From Streptomyces sp. DvalAA-14 (GTDB lineage: Bacteria; Actinomycetota; Actinomycetes; Streptomycetales; Streptomycetaceae): a stretch of 32,488 bases of DNA. The stretch is taken from NCBI RefSeq assembly GCF_900091855.1, contig NZ_FMCH01000537.1, forward strand, positions 1 to 32,488. Direction: 5' to 3'. The translations under genes and the position numbers were made by a program. The notes under the pieces are model-generated. The model was not told the DNA's origin, ran no database searches, and saw only the letters and a program-made list of their open reading frames with translations. Below are positions 7,573 through 16,082 of the stretch, piece after piece (position 1 is the stretch's first letter; every line of letters begins with the position of its first letter).

Positions 7573-9924
7573 ATGACAGACCAGCCCATGACCGGCACCG
7601 CAGGCACCGCCACCCCGTCCACGGCGCCCCGGGCCACCGTGTACGGCTACCCCCGGCAAGGCGCCGACCGGGAGCTGAAGAAGGCCATCGAGGGGTACTG
7701 GAAGGGCCGCGTCACCGCCGACGCCCTGCGGGAGACCGCGGCCGGCCTGCGCCGGGCCAATTGGCGGCAGCTCGCCGAGGCCGGCCTCGGCGAGCTGCCG
7801 ACCGGCGACTTCTCGCTGTACGACCACATGCTCGACACCAGCGTGATGGTGGGCGCGATCCCGGCCCGGCACCGCGCCGCGGTCGACAAGGACGCGCTGG
7901 ACGGCTACTTCGCCATGGCCCGCGGCACCCAGGAGGTCGCGCCGCTGGAGATGACCAAGTGGTTCGACACCAACTACCACTACCTGGTGCCCGAGTTGGG
8001 CCCGGACACCGAGTTCGCCGCGGATCCGGCCCGGCAGGTGTCCGCGCTGGCGGAAGCGGCGGCGCTGGGCCTGACCGGCCGGCCCGTGCTCGTCGGCCCG
8101 GTCACGTATCTGCTGCTGGCCAAGCCCGGGCCGGGCGTGGACCCGGACTTCGAGCCGCTGACCCTGCTGGACCGGCTGCTGCCGGTCTACGCCCAGGTGC
8201 TCGCCGACCTGCGCGCGGCCGGGGCCGCATGGGTGCAGCTCGACGAGCCCGCGCTGGTCCAGGACCGCACCCCGGCCGAGCTGAACGCCGTCGCCCGCGC
8301 CTACCGCGAGCTGGGCGCGCCGCCGGCCGCCGAGCGGCCCAAGCTGCTCGTCGCCTCCTATTTCGGCCGGCTCGGTGCGGCGCTGCCGGTGCTGGCGAAG
8401 GCGCCGATCGAGGGGCTGGCCCTCGATTTCACCGGACCGGGCGCGGCCAACCTCGACGACCTGGCGGCCGTCGGCGGCCTGCCCGGCAAGCGGCTGGTGG
8501 CCGGGGTGGTGGACGGCCGCAATGTGTGGATCAACGACCTGGGCGCGTCGCTGAACCTGCTCGGCACCCTGCTGGGGCTGGCCGGGCGGGTCGACGTGGC
8601 CGCGTCCTGCTCGCTGCTGCACGTACCGCTGGACGCCACCGCCGAGAAGGAACTCGACCCGCTGATCGTCCGCTGGCTGTCCTTCGCCCGGCAGAAGACC
8701 GGCGAGGTCGTCACGCTGGCCCGCGGGCTGGCCCGCGGCGTCACCGCGATCGGCGGCGAACTGACCGCCAACCGCGCCGACCTGGCGTCGCGAGCCGATT
8801 CCGCGATCACCCGCGACCCGGCGGTCCGGGCCCGTACCGCGGCCGTCACCGACGCCGACGGCCACCGTGCCCAGCCGTACCGCGCGCGCACCGCCGCCCA
8901 GCGGGCCCGGCTCGGCCTGCCGCCGCTGCCGACCACCACCATCGGCTCCTTCCCGCAGACCGCGGACCTGCGCACCGCCCGCGCCGACCTGCGGGCCGGC
9001 CGGATCGACACGGCCGGCTACGAGCAGCGCATCGAGGCCGCCATCGGCGAGGTCATCTCCTTCCAGGAGGAGGCCGGGCTCGACGTCCTCGTGCACGGTG
9101 AGCCCGAACGCAACGACATGGTGCAGTACTTCGCCGAACGCCTCACCGGCTACCTGGCCACCCGGCACGGCTGGGTGCAGTCCTACGGCACCCGGTACGT
9201 CCGCCCGCCGATCCTGGTCGGCGACATCTCCCGGCCGGAGCCGATGTCGGTGCGCTGGACCACCTACGCCCAGTCGCTCACCGATCGGCCCGTCAAGGGC
9301 ATGCTCACCGGCCCGGTCACCATGCTCGCCTGGTCCTTCGTGCGCGACGACCAGCCGGCGGCCGACACCGCCCGCCAGGTCGCGCTGGCGCTGCGGGACG
9401 AGGTGGCCGACCTGGAGGCCGCCGGGACCGCGGTGATCCAGGTGGACGAGCCCGCGCTGCGCGAGACCCTGCCGCTGCGTGCCGCCGACCGGGCGGAATA
9501 CCTGGCCTGGGCGACCGAGGCGTTCCGCCTGACCACCAGTGGCGTGCGCGACGACACCCAGATCCACACCCATATGTGCTACGCCGAGTTCGGCGACATC
9601 GTGCAGGCCATCGACGACCTCGACGCGGACGTCATCAGCCTGGAGGCGGCCCGCTCGCGGATGCAGGTCGCCGGTGAGCTCGCCGCGGCCGGCTATCCGC
9701 GCGAGGCCGGTCCCGGCGTCTACGACATCCACTCCCCGCGGGTCCCGGCCGCCGACGAGGTGGCGGCCCTGCTGCGCCGGGGCCTGGACGCCATCCCGGC
9801 CGAGCGGCTGTGGGTCAACCCCGACTGCGGTCTGAAGACCCGCGGCTGGCCCGAGACCCGCGCCTCCCTCGACCACCTGGTCACCGCCGCCCGCCGCGTC
9901 CGCGCCGAACTCCCCGCCGACTGA
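7573..9924 (+). CDS. metE: Cobalamin-independent methionine synthase (5-methyltetrahydropteroyltriglutamate-homocysteine S-methyltransferase)
   Basis: This 783-residue cytoplasmic enzyme transfers a methyl group from 5-methyl-tetrahydrofolate polyglutamate to homocysteine, the last step of methionine synthesis. It has the full MetE layout. The N-terminal barrel (about 20-400) begins [20 protein letters not shown]. The C-terminal catalytic barrel (about 440-775) contains [35 protein letters not shown], and the zinc-site segments [12 protein letters not shown] (about 667-675) and [11 protein letters not shown] (Cys about 752). Length and motifs match functional enzymes. The ATG follows aaggag with good spacing. 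A cobalamin riboswitch occupies the leader, so expression should fall when B12 is available. The gene is monocistronic, ending in a strong hairpin terminator. Confidence 0.97.
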   Translation: MTDQPMTGTAGTATPSTAPRATVYGYPRQGADRELKKAIEGYWKGRVTADALRETAAGLRRANWRQLAEAGLGELPTGDFSLYDHMLDTSVMVGAIPARHRAAVDKDALDGYFAMARGTQEVAPLEMTKWFDTNYHYLVPELGPDTEFAADPARQVSALAEAAALGLTGRPVLVGPVTYLLLAKPGPGVDPDFEPLTLLDRLLPVYAQVLADLRAAGAAWVQLDEPALVQDRTPAELNAVARAYRELGAPPAAERPKLLVASYFGRLGAALPVLAKAPIEGLALDFTGPGAANLDDLAAVGGLPGKRLVAGVVDGRNVWINDLGASLNLLGTLLGLAGRVDVAASCSLLHVPLDATAEKELDPLIVRWLSFARQKTGEVVTLARGLARGVTAIGGELTANRADLASRADSAITRDPAVRARTAAVTDADGHRAQPYRARTAAQRARLGLPPLPTTTIGSFPQTADLRTARADLRAGRIDTAGYEQRIEAAIGEVISFQEEAGLDVLVHGEPERNDMVQYFAERLTGYLATRHGWVQSYGTRYVRPPILVGDISRPEPMSVRWTTYAQSLTDRPVKGMLTGPVTMLAWSFVRDDQPAADTARQVALALRDEVADLEAAGTAVIQVDEPALRETLPLRAADRAEYLAWATEAFRLTTSGVRDDTQIHTHMCYAEFGDIVQAIDDLDADVISLEAARSRMQVAGELAAAGYPREAGPGVYDIHSPRVPAADEVAALLRRGLDAIPAERLWVNPDCGLKTRGWPETRASLDHLVTAARRVRAELPAD

Positions 9925-10002
9925 GCCGGCCAGCTGAGCCCGCCGACTGAGCCGGCCAGCTGAGCCCGCCGGCTGAACCGGCCGGCTGGGCCCGCCAGCT
10001 GA
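9914..10002. repeat. 26-bp tandem repeat spanning the metE stop
   Basis: Three imperfect 26-bp units (9925-9950, 9951-9976, 9977-10002) follow the metE stop. Each is built from gccggccagctga plus gcccgccgactga with a few substitutions. The last codons of metE (ccgccgactga, 9914-9924) are the same as the end of each unit, so the repeat appears to have arisen by duplication of the metE 3' end. The unit length is not a multiple of three and each unit contains stop triplets. Confidence 0.75.
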
Positions 10003-10008
10003 TTCCCC

Positions 10009-10035
10009 GCCGGGGAGGCCCACGGCCTCCCCGGC
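10009..10035. terminator. Hairpin terminator between metE and the convergent channel gene
   Basis: A perfect 12-bp stem pairs gccggggaggcc (10009-10020) with ggcctccccggc (10024-10035) around a CAC loop. It lies between two convergent genes, so it can serve both. There is no T-run, which is common for terminators in such GC-rich genomes. Confidence 0.75.
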
Positions 10036-10047
10036 GCGGCTCCCGGC

Positions 10048-11925
10048 CTACTGCTCCGCCAGCACGATCACCCGGTCCTCCGCGCCCAGCCGCACGCGCT
10101 CGCGCTTGTCCGGGTTGAGGCGGACGCCGTAGGACGGGCCGAGGGCGGCCTGGGCCTGCAGGCGGTAGCCGATGGCGCAGTGGTGCCGGCGGCGGGCGGA
10201 TTCCACCACGGTGGCGTAGCTGACGTCGCGGCCGGGGCGGACGTAGGCGGCGGCCGGTTTGAGGTAGATCTCGCTGCCGTCGGGGGTGAAGAGCTGGTCG
10301 AACAGGTCGGCGAGGTGGTGGTTCTGGGAGATCTGGGTCATCAGCAGACTGATCAGCCGGCCGCTGACGATGAAGTCGGTGCCTTCGCGGACCGGGGCCA
10401 GCAGCCGGTTGCGGTCGTCGGACATCTCGGTGACCAGGGACAGCTCCCGGCCGGTGGACTCCTCCAGGGCGCGCAGATGGAGCAGGGTGACCAGGGTGCG
10501 TACGTCGCTGGCGGCCGGATCCTCGCCGGTCGGCCGGTCGTGGCCGAGGACGATCACCCGGTCGTACGACGGCACGTCCAGGCCGCTGAAGGTGTGCGGC
10601 TCGGCGATGTCGCCGCTGTGAAAGCGGACGTCCAGGTGCCGGGTGGCCGAGTGGACGACCGGCTCGTCGCCCCGGGCCACGATGTCGAGCCGCGAGCCGC
10701 GGCCCACGTACTGGTCCAGCTGGTCGACGATCATCGGGGCCCGCCGGTTCCAGCCGAGCAGCAGCAGCCGTTCCGCGGCGGGGGCCGGCGGACCGGGGGC
10801 GGTGATCGCGGCCTCGTCCACGCGCAGGGGGTGGCCCGCCAGCACGGCCGTGTCGTCGTCCCGGGTGATCAGCACCAGCCGGTCGTCGTCGCGGATCACG
10901 GTGTGCGGGCCGGGGTTGAGCAGCACGGCGCCGCCGGACCGCACCAGCCCGACCACGGACGAGGTGGCGTACGCCAGCAGCGCCTCGCCGAATGTGCGGC
11001 CGGCCAGGGCGGGTTCGGCCACCGCGTAGAACTCGTCGCCCGCGAAGTCCAGCAACTCCTGGTAGACCAGGGACAGTCCGGGCTGGCGTGAGGTCTGCAC
11101 GATGATCCGGGCGGTGATCTCGTCCATGTTCAGCACCCGGCCGCGCGGTCCGGCGGCCAGCGAGGCGGCCAGGTGGTGGCGGGCGTCGCGCACCGCGGCC
11201 ACCACCACGGGCCGGTCGCCGCCCGGGACCGCCGCGTCGAGGGCCAGCAGCGTCTTGACCACCACGGCGTCCTCGCCGTCGGTGCCGGGCAGCAGGACCA
11301 GGATCGCATCGGCCGTCCGCGGGCTCACCCGGGCCAGGACGTCCGGATCGGTCACCGGGCCGTTGCGGCAGATCACCCGGGTGCCGCCGGTCCGGCCGAC
11401 CCTGGTGTGCAGCTCGTCCTCCATCCCCACCTTGTCCTTCGGGGACAGGATGGCGACCACGCTCTTGGGCCGGTTGGCGTTCGCCGCGACCAGCTCCGAG
11501 ACGATCGGGAAGACCTGGTCGGACCAGCCCAGCAGCACGGTGTGCCGCTCCTCCAGCACGGTGGAGCGGCCGAGGCGCAGCGCCATGATCTTCTGGTTCA
11601 GCCCGCTGGTGATCAGGCTGACCAGCGTCGACACGAACAGCAGGGTCACCAGGGCGAGCAGCACCGACAGCAGGACGTACGCGGGGGTGCCGACCGCCCC
11701 GCCGAGCCGCAGGGTGCGGCCCGCCCGCCGCCAGATCGCGAGGAGTTGGGCGGAGCGGGTGGCGGGCGTGTGCGGTCCGGCCCACACCAGACCGGCGCTG
11801 GCCGGCACCACGACCAGCAGGCACAACGACGTGACCCACCCCAGCAGCGCCGGTGTGCCGCGGGCCATGACGTTGTCGAACAGGTACCGCAGCCGCGGCC
11901 TCAGCGACGTCGTGCGCGCAGCCAA
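10048..11925 (-). CDS. CASTOR/POLLUX-related ion channel/RCK-domain membrane protein
   Basis: This 625-residue protein has two hydrophobic segments near the N-terminus (about 26-48 and 82-105). Two Rossmann-type RCK/TrkA-N-like modules follow, the first opening with HTVLLGWSDQVFPIVSELV (about 125) and the second with LLLLGWNRRAPMIVDQL (about 390). This layout is that of bacterial relatives of the plant CASTOR/POLLUX cation channels, in which cytoplasmic RCK domains gate a pore formed by oligomerisation. The start is taken as TTG at 11925: it has a G-run Shine-Dalgarno (ttgggggc) at proper distance and yields the expected LRPRLRYLFDN amphipathic lead-in. The next ATG (VMARGTP) would remove that lead-in. 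Ion selectivity and ligand are unknown. It is transcribed alone, convergent with metE. Confidence 0.87.
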   Translation of the reverse strand: MAARTTSLRPRLRYLFDNVMARGTPALLGWVTSLCLLVVVPASAGLVWAGPHTPATRSAQLLAIWRRAGRTLRLGGAVGTPAYVLLSVLLALVTLLFVSTLVSLITSGLNQKIMALRLGRSTVLEERHTVLLGWSDQVFPIVSELVAANANRPKSVVAILSPKDKVGMEDELHTRVGRTGGTRVICRNGPVTDPDVLARVSPRTADAILVLLPGTDGEDAVVVKTLLALDAAVPGGDRPVVVAAVRDARHHLAASLAAGPRGRVLNMDEITARIIVQTSRQPGLSLVYQELLDFAGDEFYAVAEPALAGRTFGEALLAYATSSVVGLVRSGGAVLLNPGPHTVIRDDDRLVLITRDDDTAVLAGHPLRVDEAAITAPGPPAPAAERLLLLGWNRRAPMIVDQLDQYVGRGSRLDIVARGDEPVVHSATRHLDVRFHSGDIAEPHTFSGLDVPSYDRVIVLGHDRPTGEDPAASDVRTLVTLLHLRALEESTGRELSLVTEMSDDRNRLLAPVREGTDFIVSGRLISLLMTQISQNHHLADLFDQLFTPDGSEIYLKPAAAYVRPGRDVSYATVVESARRRHHCAIGYRLQAQAALGPSYGVRLNPDKRERVRLGAEDRVIVLAEQ

Positions 11926-12155
11926 ACGAAGCCCCCAAGCGTCGGCCGGTCGGCTCGTTCTCCACGCTAACGCGGCGCCGGAGGGGTGGCGGCCGCAACC
12001 GTCGGCGTCATCCGTACGCGTGAAGGATCGAGCGGGTGTTCCCCAACTGGCCGTCACATCGGGGCCCTCGGGCGGCAGCACAGCGGCGTACGGCACACTC
12101 GGTCCGACAAGGGGCCCCCGGCGACGCGGGGCCGCAACGCAAGGGGAGGACGCAC

Positions 12156-12470
12156 GTGCTGCTCATCTTCGGGACCCGCAGGTATCTCCACCAGTTGGCG
12201 ATGCTGACCCTGCTCTGCGCCGGCTGCGGCAACCCCGCCGCCCACGCGCTCCGGAAGCGGGTCGTCAAATTCACCCTCTTCTTCGTGCCGCTGTTCCCGG
12301 TCAGTACGACCTACTCGACGCAGTGCACCTTCTGCGGGGTCCAGCACAAGCTGCCCAAGGAGCAGGCCGAGCAGCTGCTGGCGCAGATCGGTGCGCAGGG
12401 CGCGGCGCCCCAGGGCAGTGCCCCGCAGACCGTGCCGCAGCCGCAGGAGCAGAACCCGCAGCAGGGCTGA
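12156..12470 (+). CDS. Small zinc-ribbon domain protein
   Basis: The protein has 104 residues from a GTG that follows an ideal aaggggagga (12141-12150). The N-terminus (LLIFGTRRYLHQLAMLTLLCAGCGNPAAH) carries a CxxC pair. After a short hydrophobic stretch (VVKFTLFFVPLFPVST) a second pair appears in YSTQCTFCGVQHKL. This four-cysteine arrangement is the zinc-ribbon found in a widespread small actinobacterial family with a central membrane-associating segment. The C-terminal 35 residues are Gln/Pro/Ala-rich and probably disordered. Function is unknown. It ends 16 bp before the convergent SpoIIE-type phosphatase. Confidence 0.85.
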   Translation: MLLIFGTRRYLHQLAMLTLLCAGCGNPAAHALRKRVVKFTLFFVPLFPVSTTYSTQCTFCGVQHKLPKEQAEQLLAQIGAQGAAPQGSAPQTVPQPQEQNPQQG

Positions 12471-12486
12471 GCCGGTAGCCGGCGGG

Positions 12487-14442
12487 CTAGGCGCCCGGAG
12501 GGGGGAGCGGGGCCGCGGCGGGGGAGCCGGGGCCCGGCAGGGCGGGGACGCGGACCGCGAGCATGGCCACGTCGTCGCCGGCCGACTCGCCCGCGACATC
12601 GGCGGCGATCTCCCGCAGCAGATCGGGCAGCGGCCGGCCGGTGCCCGCGCTCAGCATCTCCGCCACCCGCTCGGTGGAGACGTCGTAACTGCGCCCGCGG
12701 TGCTCGATGAGGCCGTCGGTGTAGAGCAGCAGCGTCGAGCCGGGCCGCAGCACCCTGCGGTGGTCGTGCCGGGGCAGGACGGGGAGTGCGGGGTGCACCA
12801 GCACGTCGTGCTCCTCCAGCGCCTCGACCCGGCCGTCGGCGTGCGCCAGCAGCGGGGAGGGGTGTCCGGCATTGGTCCAGGTCAGCTCCCATCCCGCCGC
12901 GGCCGGCGCGATGTGGGCGTGCACCGCCGTACCGCTGGCCGGCAGCCCGAGGGTGCGGCAGCTGTTCTCCAGCGCGGTCATCGCGTGGGCCGGACCCTGC
13001 CCGGGATGGTCGCAGGTGGCCTGCCGCAGCATGCTGCGCACCTGGCCCATCACGGTGGCCGCGTCCATGTCGTGGCCGGTGATGTCGCCCACGGTCAGGG
13101 CCATCGGCACCGCCCGGCCCGGTTCGTACGGTGGCTCGTGGTCCTCGGGGTCGGCCGTCGCGTGCGGCAGCCCCCACAGCTCCGGGTCGGGCAGCGGATA
13201 GGCGTCGTACCAGTCGCCGCCGACCATCTCACCGACGGCCGCCGGGAGGTAGGCGGCCGCCATGTCCAGCCCCGGTACGGACGGCAGTTCGGTGAGCATC
13301 GCCCGCTGGAGCTGGTGGGCGACGGTGATCCGCTCGTCGACGAAGACGGCCCGCTCCACGGCCTGGGCGGTGTATCCGGCGATCGCGCTGAGCACGGCCC
13401 GCTCGCCGACCTCCAGGTCGTGGTGGCTGCCCCAGGCGATGGCGAGCGCGCCGAGCACCTGGCGCATGCCGGCCAGCGGCACGCACACCAGCGACTCGAA
13501 GCCCAGACTGCGCCAGACCTCCAGCGCCTGATCGCCGTACTGGGCCCGTAGTTGCGCCTCGCCGTGCACGGTGACCAGGCGGTTCTCCCGCACCGCGCGC
13601 ACGGTCGGCCAGCTGTCGCGGAACCCGTACTGGCCGGGGGCGCTCTGCGTGCCGTAGTCGATGTCCGGGTCGACCAGCCGGCGGACCACGCCCTGGCCCT
13701 CGATCAGCGAGACCCCGACGTAGACCGGCTTGAGGTCGCCGGTGATCAACTCGCCGACCCGGCGGCGCAGGTCGACCACGCCCTGGGCGTCCGCGAGCAC
13801 CTCGGCGGCCCGCAGTTGCAGCTCCGAGCGCTCCAGCGCCAGCCGGGCCTGCCCGGAGGCGTCCAGCGCCTCGGCCTGGGCGACCTCGGCGGCGCTGCGG
13901 GCCTCCAGCGCATGGCGGGAGGAGATGCGCAGCCGCAGCTCGGCGGAGCAGGCCGCGGCCAGGTCCTCCAGGTTGGCCAGCTCCTGGCGGGTCCAGTCCC
14001 GGGGGATGGTGTCGATCGCGCACAGGGAGCCCAGCACATTGCCGACCGTGTCGGTGAGCGGCATCCCGGCGTAGGCGACCACGCCCATGCCGCCGATCGC
14101 CAGGCTGCTCCAGGTCCGCTCGTCCTCCCGGATGTCGGGGAGCACCAGCGGGCTGCCCGAGGTCACCACGTGCTGGCACAGCGAGTGGGTCAGCGGCGTC
14201 TCCCGGCTGGACGCCCAGGGCTCGCCGAGACCGATCTGACCGGGGAACACCTGGCGGTCGGCCTCGACCAGCGACACCAGCGCCACCGGCACGTCGATCA
14301 GGCGCGAGACCAGCCGGGCGAAGCGCTCCATCCCGGCGTCGGGCGCCGCCGTCAGGCCCGCGTCACCCAGCGCGTCGAGCCGGCGGGGATCGCCGAGTCC
14401 GGCCCTGCCCCGGGCCGGGTGGGTTCCGCTGTCCTGCGCCAT
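12487..14442 (-). CDS. PP2C-type SpoIIE-family protein phosphatase with two GAF domains
   Basis: This 651-residue cytoplasmic signalling protein has a first GAF domain (about 35-175; LVSLVEADRQVF, LCAIDTIPRDWT), a helical, probably coiled-coil connector, a second GAF domain (about 215-385; VYVGVSLIEGQG, GFESLVCVPLAG) and a C-terminal SpoIIE phosphatase domain (about 400-640). The phosphatase motifs VGGDWYDAYPLP, LTVGDITGHDMDAA, TNAGHPSPLL and LLLYTDGLIEHRG keep the metal-binding Asp residues, so it should be active. Such enzymes dephosphorylate STAS anti-sigma-factor antagonists and thereby release alternative sigma factors; a STAS protein is encoded 2.5 kb away. The ATG at 14442 has gaggag upstream. 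Partner specificity is not visible from sequence. Confidence 0.93.
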   Translation of the reverse strand: MAQDSGTHPARGRAGLGDPRRLDALGDAGLTAAPDAGMERFARLVSRLIDVPVALVSLVEADRQVFPGQIGLGEPWASSRETPLTHSLCQHVVTSGSPLVLPDIREDERTWSSLAIGGMGVVAYAGMPLTDTVGNVLGSLCAIDTIPRDWTRQELANLEDLAAACSAELRLRISSRHALEARSAAEVAQAEALDASGQARLALERSELQLRAAEVLADAQGVVDLRRRVGELITGDLKPVYVGVSLIEGQGVVRRLVDPDIDYGTQSAPGQYGFRDSWPTVRAVRENRLVTVHGEAQLRAQYGDQALEVWRSLGFESLVCVPLAGMRQVLGALAIAWGSHHDLEVGERAVLSAIAGYTAQAVERAVFVDERITVAHQLQRAMLTELPSVPGLDMAAAYLPAAVGEMVGGDWYDAYPLPDPELWGLPHATADPEDHEPPYEPGRAVPMALTVGDITGHDMDAATVMGQVRSMLRQATCDHPGQGPAHAMTALENSCRTLGLPASGTAVHAHIAPAAAGWELTWTNAGHPSPLLAHADGRVEALEEHDVLVHPALPVLPRHDHRRVLRPGSTLLLYTDGLIEHRGRSYDVSTERVAEMLSAGTGRPLPDLLREIAADVAGESAGDDVAMLAVRVPALPGPGSPAAAPLPPPGA

Positions 14443-14818
14443 GGGACTCTCCTCAAGACAACCGGCCGCAACCGCGCGCCGCGCGTCCGAAGGCTCTCCG
14501 TGCAGTGCTAAAACTCCTGACGCAACCGTAACCCAGTCCGGGTCCCGAGCTTGATTCCATCGGCGGATCCGCGGGTTTTCCGGCGGGTTTGCGGGCGGCC
14601 TGCGCACGGGGTGCTCCCCCGGGCTCACCCGGCCGGTCCCATTCGCGACATCCGGGCTCGCTCGTACGGGCTATCGAAGCCACGAAAACGCGTCCGATCA
14701 GGTGACTTGCGGCGATGGCGCCCCTACTTCCGGCCGTCGGCTGCGAACGCTTGGTGATCGGACGGTGGCCGACCGTGTACCGGCCGCCGACGCATGAGCC
14801 ACCACCAAGGAGCATTCC
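14443..14818. other. Divergent intergenic region between the SpoIIE-type phosphatase and the chaplin
   Basis: These 376 bp hold the promoters of two divergent genes. No coding frame here looks real. A possible BldN-type promoter lies at 14527-14554, pointing at the chaplin. The chaplin Shine-Dalgarno aaggag is at 14807-14812. Confidence 0.6.
14527..14554 (+). promoter_or_regulatory. Candidate BldN-type promoter upstream of the chaplin gene
   Basis: The sequence cgtaac (14527-14532) is followed after exactly 16 bases by gcttga (14549-14554). The published consensus for the developmental ECF sigma factor BldN, which transcribes chaplin and rodlin genes, is CGTAAC-N16-CGTTGA. The -35 is perfect and the -10 matches at 4 of 6 positions with correct spacing. 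It would give a leader of about 260 nt, which is long, so the assignment is tentative. Confidence 0.35.
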
Positions 14819-15166
14819 GTGAAGCTGATGCACAAGGGAGCCGTGCTGGCCGCGCTGGCCGGCGGGATCATCGTCGTTTCGGGCGGCGTCGCCGCCGCGG
14901 ACTCCGGCGCGACCGGTGCCGCGCTGGGCTCGCCGGGCGTCCTGTCGGGCAACGTCATCCAGCTGCCCATCAACATCCCGGTCAACCTCTGCGGCGACTC
15001 GATCGACGTGATCGGCCTGCTCAACCCGGCGTTCGGCAACACCTGCGCCAACGCCAGCAGCCGCGTCGCCGCGACGCCGGCCGTCACCTCGACCGACAGC
15101 AGCGGCTCCGGGGACAACTCGATGGACGACCGGGCGCCGGCCATGCGCCCGTTCGCCGGTCGCTGA
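14819..15166 (+). CDS. Short chaplin (hydrophobic aerial-surface protein)
   Basis: The protein has 115 residues from a GTG with a strong aaggag. A Sec signal peptide (MKLMHKGAVLAALAGGIIVVSGGVAAA, cleavage near residue 27) precedes one chaplin domain (about 38-80): GSPGVLSGNVIQLPINIPVN, LCGDSIDVIGLLNPAFGN and TCAN, with the two conserved Cys. Chaplins are secreted and assemble into amyloid-like films that let aerial hyphae break surface tension. With one domain and no LAXTG or membrane anchor this is the short, secreted type. The CGD in place of the usual CGN and a Ser/Thr/Asp-rich tail of about 35 residues after the domain are unusual, since most short chaplins end soon after the domain. Confidence 0.93.
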   Translation: MKLMHKGAVLAALAGGIIVVSGGVAAADSGATGAALGSPGVLSGNVIQLPINIPVNLCGDSIDVIGLLNPAFGNTCANASSRVAATPAVTSTDSSGSGDNSMDDRAPAMRPFAGR

Positions 15167-15258
15167 GCACAGGCACCGCAGGCCCCGGGCCGTCACCGGT
15201 CCGGGGCCGTCGCCGTGCCCCCGTCCGCGGACGGTTGGCGATGTCCCGCCGCCGGCGC

Positions 15259-15975
15259 TCATACGCGCAGGTCGGCAAGGGTCTCGGTGCCGTCGATGAA
15301 GGCGCGGGCCAGGTCGGACAGGCGGCGGTTGTGGGCCCGGGCGTAGCCGCGCAGGGCGGTGAAGGACTGCTCCATGTCGATGCCCAGCCGCTCGGCGAGC
15401 TTGCCCTTGGCCTGCTCGATGAGGACCCGGCTGTTCAGGGCGCTCTGCAACTGCTCGTTGAGGACGCTGCTGCGCCGGGTCGAACGCTGCTGCAGCAGGC
15501 TGATGGTGGCGACGTCGGCCAGCGCCTGCGCGATGGGCGTGCCCACCGGGTCGAAGGGTCCGGGCTCGGTGCCGAAGAGGTTGAGGGCGCCCACCACCTC
15601 GTCCCGCAGCCGCATCGGCAGCGCCTGGACGGCGGCGAATCCGCTGGTGCGGGCCTGCGCGGCGAACCGCGGCCAGCGGTGGGCCTCGGCGGCGAGGTCG
15701 GGAATGGTGACCGGGACGCCGCTGTGGAAGCACTCCAGGCAGGGCCCCTCGTCGTTCTGGAGCTGGAAGAGCTCCAGCAGGCGGACGTGTTCGTCGGAGG
15801 CGGCCATCACGCGCAGCTCGCCGTTGTGGTCGGCGAGCAGCACGCCGGCCGCGCTGGCACCGAGCAGGCCGACGCAGCGGTCGGTGAGCAGGCGCAGGAA
15901 ATCGATCAGATCGAAGTCGGCGACCAGGTTGTCCGCCAGTTCGACGAACGTCTTGGCCAGGAGGCGTTCATCCAT
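15259..15975 (-). CDS. GAF and ANTAR domain regulator (RNA-binding antiterminator type)
   Basis: This 238-residue protein has an N-terminal GAF domain (about 10-160; segments GVLLADHNGELRVMAAS, NDEGPCLECFHSG, VQALPMRLRDEVVGALNLF) and a C-terminal ANTAR domain (about 175-230; SRVLIEQAKGKLAERLGI, SFTALRGYARAHNRRLSDLA). ANTAR proteins bind paired RNA hairpins and prevent transcription termination. The GAF domain is the likely sensory part, and the Cys in EGPCLECF is typical of this subgroup. The ATG at 15975 is chosen because it gives MDERLLAKTFVELAD, the usual opening, and has gaagg upstream. It follows another GAF-ANTAR gene after 107 bp and may share its transcript. Confidence 0.92.
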   Translation of the reverse strand: MDERLLAKTFVELADNLVADFDLIDFLRLLTDRCVGLLGASAAGVLLADHNGELRVMAASDEHVRLLELFQLQNDEGPCLECFHSGVPVTIPDLAAEAHRWPRFAAQARTSGFAAVQALPMRLRDEVVGALNLFGTEPGPFDPVGTPIAQALADVATISLLQQRSTRRSSVLNEQLQSALNSRVLIEQAKGKLAERLGIDMEQSFTALRGYARAHNRRLSDLARAFIDGTETLADLRV

Positions 15976-16082
15976 GGCGTGCACCTTCGGTTCGGTTCGG
16001 GTTGCGGCGCCGCCGCGCCGTTCGGGGAGCGGGGCGGGAGCGCCGGCGGACAGGAGCGCGGTCGGGGGCAGCGGGGACACGG

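Noticed and set aside
9881..11998. A 705-residue minus-strand frame overlapping the CASTOR/POLLUX-type gene
   Set aside because: It is the shadow of the real gene in another frame: Arg/Gly/Pro-rich, no recognisable domains, while the gene at 10048-11925 has membrane helices and RCK motifs.
14551..14757. A 68-residue plus-strand frame upstream of the chaplin
   Set aside because: Highly basic with no family resemblance and no Shine-Dalgarno; it overlaps the promoter region.
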